Positions 57,314 through 64,000 of a DNA stretch of 64,000 nt are shown piece after piece (the first letter of the stretch is position 1; each line of letters starts with the position of its first letter). The DNA is from an uncultured Alteromonadaceae bacterium (lineage in GTDB: Bacteria > Pseudomonadota > Gammaproteobacteria > Enterobacterales > Alteromonadaceae), in assembly GCA_947494925.1 (NCBI GenBank), contig CANLWS010000014.1:62001-126000 (forward strand), in the 5' to 3' direction. The notes under the pieces are model-generated. The model did not search any database and was not told the origin of the DNA. It saw nothing but the letters and a program-made list of their open reading frames with translations. A program made the translations under genes and the position numbers.

Positions 57314-57812
57314 ATTGTTTAAAGTATTTTCAAGGCTGCCATCAGTTAATAAATGTATATTTTTAATTATGTTGCTGGTGAGCTTCTCGGGTAGCTCTTT
57401 AGGTAGTGAATATTCTATTTATGGGACTTGGTTTTGCAGTTCAAAATGGCAAACAGAAAGTTTTTTTGGATTAGAAGAAGTCACAATTAAAATTGGCCCG
57501 AACCAAGTAAAATACAGACAAACTGGAAAATCAACAGTTAAATCTACAGAACCTGGAGAGACGGCTATTTCGATTCTTAGGTATGAATTGACTCTGGACT
57601 ATGAATTCGAAGAACCTGATATAACATCTACTATTAATAGCTTCAAAATTTTAAGTCTTTCTGATGAATTAAATTTTTTTGATGAAGCGGTTTTAAAATC
57701 GTTCAACGCGAAAGGGCGAAAGATGAACACTACTTTGACTTTTGTAGATAACAACAAACTAATTTCAGAATCTGAAACAGGGGCCGTATACGATTGTGCC
57801 CGTGAGAAATAG
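57306..57812 (+). CDS. Secreted or lipid-free periplasmic protein, function unknown
   Basis: This protein of about 168 residues is read from GTG 57306 (MIRLFKVFSRLPSVNKC...). It has a basic start, a hydrophobic stretch (CIFLIMLLVSFSGSSLG) and a likely signal cleavage before SEYSIYG. The mature part has GTWFCSSKWQTE and a late VYDCAREK, so one disulfide is possible. The frame is open from 57192, but the earlier part overlaps the preceding gene. The start codon is uncertain. No family is recognised. A strong terminator follows and seems to close the accessory cluster. Confidence 0.6.
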   Translation: MIRLFKVFSRLPSVNKCIFLIMLLVSFSGSSLGSEYSIYGTWFCSSKWQTESFFGLEEVTIKIGPNQVKYRQTGKSTVKSTEPGETAISILRYELTLDYEFEEPDITSTINSFKILSLSDELNFFDEAVLKSFNAKGRKMNTTLTFVDNNKLISESETGAVYDCAREK

Positions 57813-57852
57813 CTCAACGTTATAGTTTGTTAGGCATCTACCTTTTTGAATC

Positions 57853-57884
57853 CAAAGCCTCGCGCTCGCGGGGCTTTGTTTTTT
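57853..57884 (+). terminator. Strong terminator closing the RHS accessory cluster
   Basis: CAAAGCCTCGC and GCGGGGCTTTG form an 11-bp stem (one G-T pair) around GCTC, followed by TTTTTT. Confidence 0.93.
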
Positions 57885-57978
57885 GTTGCTTAAATCGACT
57901 AATCTTGATCCGCTACTGATAGCAAAGTTACAGTCCAATAATTGAAAGCAAAAATAAAAGAACTAGTTGAGTAATGTA

Positions 57979-58257
57979 GTGGCGAAACATAAACAATTTC
58001 AGGGAGCTTTTCTTGCGTTACTCATCTGTGTTGCTGGTTTTAATTTCATTGATGTGTGGTAAGCCCCTAGCTTTCTAGTGGGTGACAAATTCTATTTGAA
58101 CCCTTTTTATATTATGAGCTTCTTTTTTGCTCTGGTTTTGATTGCTAAATCAATCACCCTCGTTTGTCCAAATTGTTAGAAAAACCAAGTGATAATGCAT
58201 TCGTATGCACTTCCTTCAACGTTGATTTTCATTTTCAATTGGTTAACAGAACGTTAA
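57979..58257 (+). pseudogene. Possible remnant of a small membrane protein gene with two in-frame stops
   Basis: One frame from GTG 57979 reads through TAA (58060) and TAG (58177) to a final TAA at 58255-58257. The three parts together look like one coherent protein of about 92 codons with three hydrophobic segments (FLALLICVAGFNFIDVW, FYIMSFFFALVLIAKS and LPSTLIFIFNWL) and a CPNC before the second stop. Either the gene was inactivated by two nonsense changes, or the likeness is chance in AT-rich DNA. The rest of 57885-58322 shows nothing else. Confidence 0.35.
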
Positions 58258-58322
58258 TATAATTGAAATTAGCGGCAATAAAATTGATGCTGCTCAGTAT
58301 GGTTTAATAAAGGTTAGTCATT

Positions 58323-60449
58323 TTGAAACACAACATTTTGGTCGCTTGCATTGCTACAGTGGCAATTTTCCTTGGCGTATACAGCGCAGCAGCTCAATCA
58401 CAAGAAACGATTTATAACCCGGAGCATTCGGCCGCCAGAAACTGGAATGAAGCACTACTTTTTGCGATCCGCAAAGATTTTGCCCGGCCCACAGTACATG
58501 CCCGAAACTTATATCACACCTCAGCTATGATGTATGACCTGTGGTCTGTATTTGATCAGCAGGCCAGTCCGATATTTCTTGGGGACCGCACGGGTTTAGA
58601 TGCGTGTGTATTTGACACAACACAAAAAGACAGTTTTATCAGTAACAACTCAGACCTGCAATCTGCCCGCGAAACCGCAATTAGTTATGCCATGTATCGC
58701 TTGCTTTCACATCGTTTTTCACTACCGCCTGCAGTCGTTCGTGCGCAGACGGAATTCGTCGAAATGGCTAATTTCTATCAGGTTGACAGAGAATTTACTT
58801 CAACTGATTTAGGCGGCAATAATCCAGCAGCTTTAGGTAATTACATCGCCCAATGTTTGATTGAATATGGTTTGCAGGATGGTTCTAACGAAGCAGATTT
58901 GTACGCTAACAGCTTCTATGAGCCCGTTAATTTGCCCTTGGAACCAGCACTTCCTGGCAATCCCAATATGGCAGATAGTGACAGGTGGCAACCTCTCAAG
59001 CTGGATGTATTTATTGATCAGGCGGGTAATGAGACTGATACACCACCATTTTTGGGAGCGGAGTGGGGCGAAGTTCTGCCATTTGCTTTAACCGAAAACG
59101 ACCTGAGCATCAATGAACGAGATGGACAGCAGTTTTACGTCTACCATGATCCCGGCTTCCCTGCCTATCTTCGAGGTGACGATGCCAAACCAGCAGAATA
59201 TCAGTGGGGTCATGCATTAGTTGCACTTTGGTCATCTCACCTTGATCCTGCAGACGGTGTCATGTGGGACATATCACCAGCTTCCATCGGTAACACCAGT
59301 GATTTGCCAGAGGACATTGAAGGATTGCGCGATTTTTATCAGGGTATGCAGGGGGGATCAACTGATACCGGCTATACTATTAACCCCGCAACCCAAGCAC
59401 CCTACGAATCTCAAATGGTGCCACGAGGTGACTATGTACGTGTTCTCGCTGAGTTTTGGGCTGACGGGCCTGATTCCGAAACCCCGCCAGGCCACTGGTT
59501 TACCATATTAAATGAAGCCGTTTCTGACCACCCTGATTTTACCCGTCAGTATGCGGGGCAGGGAGAAGCTGTTAGTGAACTTGAATGGGATGTTAAAGCC
59601 TATTTGGTGTTAGGCGGGGCCGTTCATGATTCAGCAATCACCGCTTGGGGAATTAAAGGCTGGTACGATTACGTCCGGCCTATTTCTGCGATTCGCCATA
59701 TGACTGAATTTGGGCAAAGTACAGATCCTGCGCTTCCTAATTATCACCAGGATGGACTGCCGTTGACCCAAGGTTTTATTGAACTTGTCGAGGCAGGGGA
59801 TGTGTTGGCAGGAGACAATTCTGAACATGTGGGCAAGGTAAAACTGTATGCTTGGCGTGGTCCGGATGCCGTAAATGACCCGGAAACTGATACCGCTGGG
59901 GTAGGTTGGATCCTCGCTGAAAACTGGTGGCCATACCAACGTCCCAGTTTTGTCACACCACCTTTTGCAGGTTATGTTTCAGGACATTCGACTTTTTCCA
60001 GAGCCGCTTCAGAGGTATTAACTTTGTTAACCGGTGATGAATATTTCCCAGGTGGCATGGGTGAATTTATAGCAGAAAGGGATAACTTCCTGGTGTTTGA
60101 GCAAGGCCCTAGTGTTGATATCAAGCTGCAATGGGCCAAGTTTAAAGATGCTTCGGATCAAACAAGTTTGTCCCGGATCTGGGGCGGGATTCATCCGCCT
60201 GTCGATGACGTTCCTGGGCGCAGAATAGGGATACAGATTGGCCAAAACGCATTTGCCTTGGCCGAGCAGTACTTTTCCGGCCAACTGCAAACTTTACCCA
60301 CGCCTGAACCAGAGCCGCCGACACCAGTTCCTGCTCCAGAGCCCACCCCAACAACATCTGAGTCATCAGGAGGAGTGGTCAATTTGTTTATCCTGTTTTT
60401 GTTATGTGTGTTTTGGGGTTATCGACGAGCTGTGGCCAGCGTTTCATAA
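58323..60449 (+). CDS. PAP2-superfamily protein of the vanadium-dependent haloperoxidase type with GlyGly-CTERM-like tail
   Basis: This 708-residue protein has a signal peptide (cleaved near residue 24, SAAA-QSQ). All three PAP2/haloperoxidase motifs are present and in order: K445-x6-R452-P (KGWYDYVRP), S553-G-H555 (VSGHSTFS) and S617-R-x5-H624-x3-D628 (SRIWGGIHPPVD). These bind vanadate in haloperoxidases or phosphate in acid phosphatases; the long bacterial form with a large N-terminal domain favours the haloperoxidase family, but halide activity is not proven. A Pro/Glu/Thr linker (660-690) is followed by SSGG, a hydrophobic helix and YRR, resembling the GlyGly-CTERM rhombosortase signal. 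It would then be exported and surface-processed. The start is TTG 58323. Confidence 0.85.
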   Translation: MKHNILVACIATVAIFLGVYSAAAQSQETIYNPEHSAARNWNEALLFAIRKDFARPTVHARNLYHTSAMMYDLWSVFDQQASPIFLGDRTGLDACVFDTTQKDSFISNNSDLQSARETAISYAMYRLLSHRFSLPPAVVRAQTEFVEMANFYQVDREFTSTDLGGNNPAALGNYIAQCLIEYGLQDGSNEADLYANSFYEPVNLPLEPALPGNPNMADSDRWQPLKLDVFIDQAGNETDTPPFLGAEWGEVLPFALTENDLSINERDGQQFYVYHDPGFPAYLRGDDAKPAEYQWGHALVALWSSHLDPADGVMWDISPASIGNTSDLPEDIEGLRDFYQGMQGGSTDTGYTINPATQAPYESQMVPRGDYVRVLAEFWADGPDSETPPGHWFTILNEAVSDHPDFTRQYAGQGEAVSELEWDVKAYLVLGGAVHDSAITAWGIKGWYDYVRPISAIRHMTEFGQSTDPALPNYHQDGLPLTQGFIELVEAGDVLAGDNSEHVGKVKLYAWRGPDAVNDPETDTAGVGWILAENWWPYQRPSFVTPPFAGYVSGHSTFSRAASEVLTLLTGDEYFPGGMGEFIAERDNFLVFEQGPSVDIKLQWAKFKDASDQTSLSRIWGGIHPPVDDVPGRRIGIQIGQNAFALAEQYFSGQLQTLPTPEPEPPTPVPAPEPTPTTSESSGGVVNLFILFLLCVFWGYRRAVASVS

Positions 60450-60501
60450 GCAAACATTAGATGTGAGCGCTGATGAGTTAACAATCTTTAGCCTGAAACA
60501 C

Positions 60502-60540
60502 AGGCCTGAGTCCGGCGGAATACCGAACTCAGGCCTTTAA
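60502..60540 (+). terminator. Terminator after the haloperoxidase-type gene
   Basis: AGGCCTGAGT and ACTCAGGCCT pair perfectly, extended by CGG/CCG past one mismatch, with a short TTT after it. It lies between convergent genes and may work in both directions. Confidence 0.75.
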
Positions 60541-60649
60541 GTTGATTAATCCCAGACTAATTTAGATAATCTTCAAAGTTACTAGGTGACTATTCAAGTG
60601 AGTTTGTCTTATATTAAAGTTCTATCGTAAGAACCCAGCTGAACAATCA

Positions 60650-62356
60650 TCAATCACTTCGTTGTATAGTAATAAATTCATTGCTATTGAGGTCGGTCAA
60701 AATGCTTTCCTGACCATCAGGCCATACAATTCGAACTTCATCCAATACATCTGATTGGCCTAAACCAAAGTGCGCTTCGACAGGGTTCTGGGAAACATAA
60801 TTATTTCCGGACCTTAACTCACGCATTTGAACAGTGTCACCGGAAGTGACATAAATACGCGCGCCCAATGCTTGTGTATTACTCGATTTTTCTTTTAATC
60901 TTATGCTCACAAAATGGTTGTTAGTACCATTATTGCAATATAATTTTGGTGGCTGATTGTAGTTTGCAATGTATAAATCTACATCCCCATCTCTATCATA
61001 ATCAAAACAAACTAGTCCTCGACCCATTGCTTTATCATCTATTCCTGCTTGCAAGGAAGATTCAATAAAAGTTTTATCTCCATTAGACATAAATAACCGG
61101 GAAGGGTCATCACGGAAACGCAAATCAATATTTTCTCCTTCCATGCCATTTACATGAAAAATGTCCAGGTTAGCATCATTATCAAAGTCGGCAAAACAGG
61201 CAGCCCACCCCCAATAACCGTCTCTTACTCCAGTCGCATCTGTTCTATCGACAAAGGTTCCATCACCTTGATTCTCATAAAGGCGGTTCCCGGGTGTCAA
61301 AGAGCCAAAATGAGTGACACCATCTTTGAACGTGATTGCGGAGACGAACCAGTCTAGATCACCATCATTGTCATAATCACCAACTGCTGATCCCATACCA
61401 GCGTTATCACTTATTATTTCTCTGTCAGTATTGTCTGAAAAAGTGCCATCTTTGTTGTTATTGAATATGCGTGTTCGGTGGTTATCAGAGACAAGCAAAA
61501 GATCTTGCCAACCATCACTATCTATATCAGCAAATGTAGGTGTAAAGGACTTATCCCTTCGCCCAAATTGCTGCATAGCGGTTTTAATACCCGCCTCCTC
61601 ACTCACATCTGTAAACGTATTGTCACCGTTATTCTTCCAAAAATAGGCGTAATGATCATTTACGACAGCACTCCAATGAGTAATAACAAGATCCATATCA
61701 CCGTCATTATCATAGTCTCCCCAAGTCGCACCAAAGTTATTGCCAGGCAACACCAGGCCAGAGGAATCGGTAATATCAAGGAATTTATCATTGCCTCTGT
61801 TCAAAAATAATTTAGGTTCGGATCCTCCAACACTTCCAACAAAAAGGTCTAAAAAACCATCACCATTTAAATCCCCAAAAGCCGGGCCGCTGCCTCTTGC
61901 CAGGAGGTTGGTTTCAGAAAACTCAGCCATATCCACAAATGAGCCATCCCCCGTATTCTTCAGCAAAAGATTTTCGCGCCCATCTCCTCCTACAGCGTAT
62001 AAGTCAACCCAACCGTCATTATCAAAGTCGCCTGCGGCAACGCCCCCTGACATGGTTAATATGCCGTCGCCATTGGGCATAGAATGAGAAAAATTCAGTC
62101 CTGCTAGATCTGTTATGTCTACAAAACTCAAAGCTTCAGATTCTGAATCTGGAGAGTGGCATTGGTGATTTCCATTGCCTAAAGCTTTATCAGAACTGAC
62201 ATTAACGGGTACTCCGGTTCGAGGTTGTGGAACAGGCGGAGGCGCTGGTGAATTGGGCGCTGACGCGTTATCAGCTGCTCCGCCGCCGGAACCGCACCCT
62301 ACAATAGGAACAGTGACAATGATTGGTAGTAAGAGTTTTAGGGTAAATTTATTCAT
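60650..62356 (-). CDS. CRTAC1-family lipoprotein (FG-GAP/VCBS repeats plus ASPIC/UnbV domain)
   Basis: This 568-residue protein has a lipobox VGC with Cys21, followed by a Gly/Ala/Pro linker. It has about seven FG-GAP-type repeats with calcium-binding D-x-D/N-x-D-G loops (for example GDFDNDGWVDL, GDLNGDGFLDL and GDYDNDGDMDL), making a beta-propeller. It ends with an ASPIC/UnbV domain (LGARIYV, SGNNYVSQNP, HFGLGQ and VRIVWPDG). It should be outer-membrane anchored. Members are often found beside oxidative or halogenating enzymes; their exact job is unknown. The gene starts eight bases after the halogenase stop, so they form an operon. Confidence 0.9.
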   Translation of the reverse strand: MNKFTLKLLLPIIVTVPIVGCGSGGGAADNASAPNSPAPPPVPQPRTGVPVNVSSDKALGNGNHQCHSPDSESEALSFVDITDLAGLNFSHSMPNGDGILTMSGGVAAGDFDNDGWVDLYAVGGDGRENLLLKNTGDGSFVDMAEFSETNLLARGSGPAFGDLNGDGFLDLFVGSVGGSEPKLFLNRGNDKFLDITDSSGLVLPGNNFGATWGDYDNDGDMDLVITHWSAVVNDHYAYFWKNNGDNTFTDVSEEAGIKTAMQQFGRRDKSFTPTFADIDSDGWQDLLLVSDNHRTRIFNNNKDGTFSDNTDREIISDNAGMGSAVGDYDNDGDLDWFVSAITFKDGVTHFGSLTPGNRLYENQGDGTFVDRTDATGVRDGYWGWAACFADFDNDANLDIFHVNGMEGENIDLRFRDDPSRLFMSNGDKTFIESSLQAGIDDKAMGRGLVCFDYDRDGDVDLYIANYNQPPKLYCNNGTNNHFVSIRLKEKSSNTQALGARIYVTSGDTVQMRELRSGNNYVSQNPVEAHFGLGQSDVLDEVRIVWPDGQESILTDLNSNEFITIQRSD

Positions 62357-62364
62357 ATCAGGTA

Positions 62365-63882
62365 CTAGTAAAGGTTATCTTCTAAAAATTCACGGTGGTC
62401 TTTAAAGTTCAGACCACATCGAATTATGAAATCGTCAATATAATCAAGATCATATTTATGAGCAGGGTTGTTTTCATCGACTTCTATAAGTTGGTTTGGA
62501 AATACACCGTATCCGGCTAAAATACAATGCCATGAAAAAGGCGGGTAGCTATTCTTTGCACCGTTTTGGCTTATAGCATCGCTAAGATCTTCACCCGCTA
62601 CCCAAGCATTGACGATTCTCTTTAGTTGGTCTGATATATTTGGGTTTTCGGAATTCATCTGCCAATACTCGGTATCGTCTCTTGAACTCAATCGGTAATG
62701 CGCAACAATATAGTCTCGTATGCCGTCAAATTTATTATTAATTTCAGCGTTAAATTCTTTCCGAGAATTCCATTCGCGAAGACTTGGATCATAATGTTCG
62801 AGAAACTTCTCTATCGTCTCTTGAACCAATAGCAATGCTGTGGCTTCCAATGGTTCAATAAAACCCTGAGAAAGACCTACTGCGAGGCAATTCCGATGCC
62901 AGTGTTGTTCAACGCGTCCAACTTTCATTTTTAAGTGACGGGCTTCCACTTCAGAATCTAATAAGTTGAGTTTTTCGCGCAATTCAATTTCTGCTTGCTC
63001 AGCACTGCAATGTGCCGAACTGTATACGTATCCATTCCCTGTCCGGTTTGTCAGTGGTATGTCCCACGCCCAACCGTACTTAAGTGTAGTGGATATAGTT
63101 TGAGAGTTGAGTTTTGTATTGGCAGGAGAGGGGATAGCGACTGCACTATCATTGAACAGATTATTTTTAAAACTGACAAATGGAACTTCGAGTTGCTTTT
63201 GAATTAATTCTCCACCAAAGCCTGAACAATCTACAAAGAAATCAGCCGATAATTTTTGTCCGCCGTCTAACACCAAAAATGCGATATCACCATTTGCGTG
63301 TTTACCTATGTCAGTGACTTTACCTTCTATATGAGTAACCCCTCTCAGCTTGGCTACACGAGCTAAATATTGCCCCAAAAGAGTGGCGTCGAAGTGGTAG
63401 CCATAACCAATAGGGAAAGGAAAGTTGTCTTCCGGAATAGGTGTCTTGTGATTTTCCGCAAGATAGGAGGATAAATAAAACCTGTCTGGGTGGCTATCTA
63501 CCGCCAAACCTTTTCTTCGATAAATGCTATTGTACGCAAGTGCAGGTGCTGAAAAAGCGTCAATTCTTGATGCGAAGGGATGAAAATAACTTTCAAAACC
63601 TACACGCGATGACCAGCCGTTGAATCTGATGCCGTTTTTATAGGTCGCGTTGCAGGAAGGCATCCACTCTTTCTCGCTCACTCCAATTTTTTCAAAAAAC
63701 TCTTTTAGATGAGGCGTCGATCCTTCTCCTACACCAATTGTTCCGATGGAAGGGGACTCTACCAAAGTGATATTCACGTTTTTGTTACGCCATTTGGCAA
63801 CCATCAAATTAGCGGTTATCCAGCCAGCAGTGCCACCACCCAAGATGACGATGTTTGTAAGTCTGTCTGAGGTATTATTCAT
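62365..63882 (-). CDS. Flavin-dependent (tryptophan-halogenase-family) halogenase
   Basis: This 505-residue protein has the FAD site G15-GGTAG-20 in VILGGGTAGW and the halogenase hallmark G270-WAWDIP, with the conserved 'W-x-W-x-I-P' block. The segment GVGEGSTPHLKEFF holds a Lys (60) one position away from where PrnA has its catalytic Lys79, so the active Lys needs checking. Family members use FADH2 and oxygen to make hypohalous acid and halogenate indoles, phenols or other substrates, with a separate flavin reductase. Many marine members have unknown substrates. The start at ATG 63882 fits the family; the frame stays open upstream to the window edge but the extra residues are not family-like. 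It heads an operon with the CRTAC1 gene. Confidence 0.88.
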   Translation of the reverse strand: MNNTSDRLTNIVILGGGTAGWITANLMVAKWRNKNVNITLVESPSIGTIGVGEGSTPHLKEFFEKIGVSEKEWMPSCNATYKNGIRFNGWSSRVGFESYFHPFASRIDAFSAPALAYNSIYRRKGLAVDSHPDRFYLSSYLAENHKTPIPEDNFPFPIGYGYHFDATLLGQYLARVAKLRGVTHIEGKVTDIGKHANGDIAFLVLDGGQKLSADFFVDCSGFGGELIQKQLEVPFVSFKNNLFNDSAVAIPSPANTKLNSQTISTTLKYGWAWDIPLTNRTGNGYVYSSAHCSAEQAEIELREKLNLLDSEVEARHLKMKVGRVEQHWHRNCLAVGLSQGFIEPLEATALLLVQETIEKFLEHYDPSLREWNSRKEFNAEINNKFDGIRDYIVAHYRLSSRDDTEYWQMNSENPNISDQLKRIVNAWVAGEDLSDAISQNGAKNSYPPFSWHCILAGYGVFPNQLIEVDENNPAHKYDLDYIDDFIIRCGLNFKDHREFLEDNLY

Positions 63883-63885
63883 AAT

Positions 63886-63899
63886 GCTCGTCGACGAGC
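63886..63899. promoter_or_regulatory. Perfect 14-bp palindrome at the halogenase start
   Basis: GCTCGTCGACGAGC is its own reverse complement and lies three bases upstream of the ATG. In the mRNA it would form a hairpin that holds the only GAG-like ribosome site. It could also be a dimer-binding operator. Confidence 0.45.
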
Positions 63900-64000
63900 T
63901 TTTACAGCTGCATTGTTGATTTAAGTAATTGTCTGCAGCCTGCTCGTCATTTTGCAAGCAACAGACAATTATAAAATCGTCAAAGTGAAAAAGAGCCACA

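Noticed and set aside
63883-63999. N-terminal extension of the halogenase to the window edge
   Set aside because: The residues are not like the family, whose FAD motif normally begins within about 15-20 residues of the start. ATG 63882 gives the expected length.

Overview
The window reads as the chromosome of a marine gammaproteobacterium of the Alteromonadales, most like the Glaciecola/Paraglaciecola/Aliiglaciecola group. This rests on moderate-to-low GC, the gene families present (CysB, RmuC, RimO, MipA, class I fumarase, SdhCDAB-SucABCD) and the gene orders pabB-nudL-sdaA and gltA/sdhCDAB-sucABCD, which also occur in enterobacteria. The genus is inference. No phage, integrase or CRISPR array was seen.

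About 0-44.2 kb is housekeeping sequence. In order it holds: the tail of a DUF6279 lipoprotein, an EamA permease and an S66 peptidase; a tRNA-Tyr; the tRNA hydroxylase trhO; an EF-hand protein; a DEAD-box helicase; a 3-oxoacid CoA-transferase pair with a divergent LysR regulator; a short histidine kinase; cysB convergent with sdaA-nudL-pabB; a class I fumarase; rmuC; a MipA porin-like protein and rimO; a TPR protein with a degenerate GGDEF domain; a LysR/DedA-like divergent pair; tcdA; lhgO; yqjG; the GDP-mannose pair manC-manB; and the TCA block gltA <-> sdhCDAB-sucABCD. The TCA block supplies citrate synthase, succinate dehydrogenase, the E1 and E2 of 2-oxoglutarate dehydrogenase (E2 with two lipoyl domains) and succinyl-CoA synthetase. 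The E3 gene lpd is not in the window.

A degenerate IS4-family element (44.2-45.5 kb) sits in what looks like the sucABCD terminator and marks the border with an accessory region. That region opens with a three-gene run joined by ATGA stop/start overlaps: a 1873-residue secreted multidomain protein, a 1720-residue RHS/YD-repeat protein and a small two-helix membrane protein. Two more small genes and a probable pseudogene follow. The first protein ends in an RHS-type motif and contains a 449-bp internal repeat with no mismatch seen. This is the best candidate for a poorly described system: surface adhesin plus RHS filament plus possible immunity or cargo genes.

The last 6 kb holds a PAP2/vanadium-haloperoxidase family protein with a GlyGly-CTERM-like tail. 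Convergent with it is a probable operon of a flavin-dependent halogenase and a CRTAC1 (FG-GAP/ASPIC) lipoprotein, so the end of the window has a halogen-chemistry theme.

All calls come from reading the translated sequence and motifs by eye. No database search was run.
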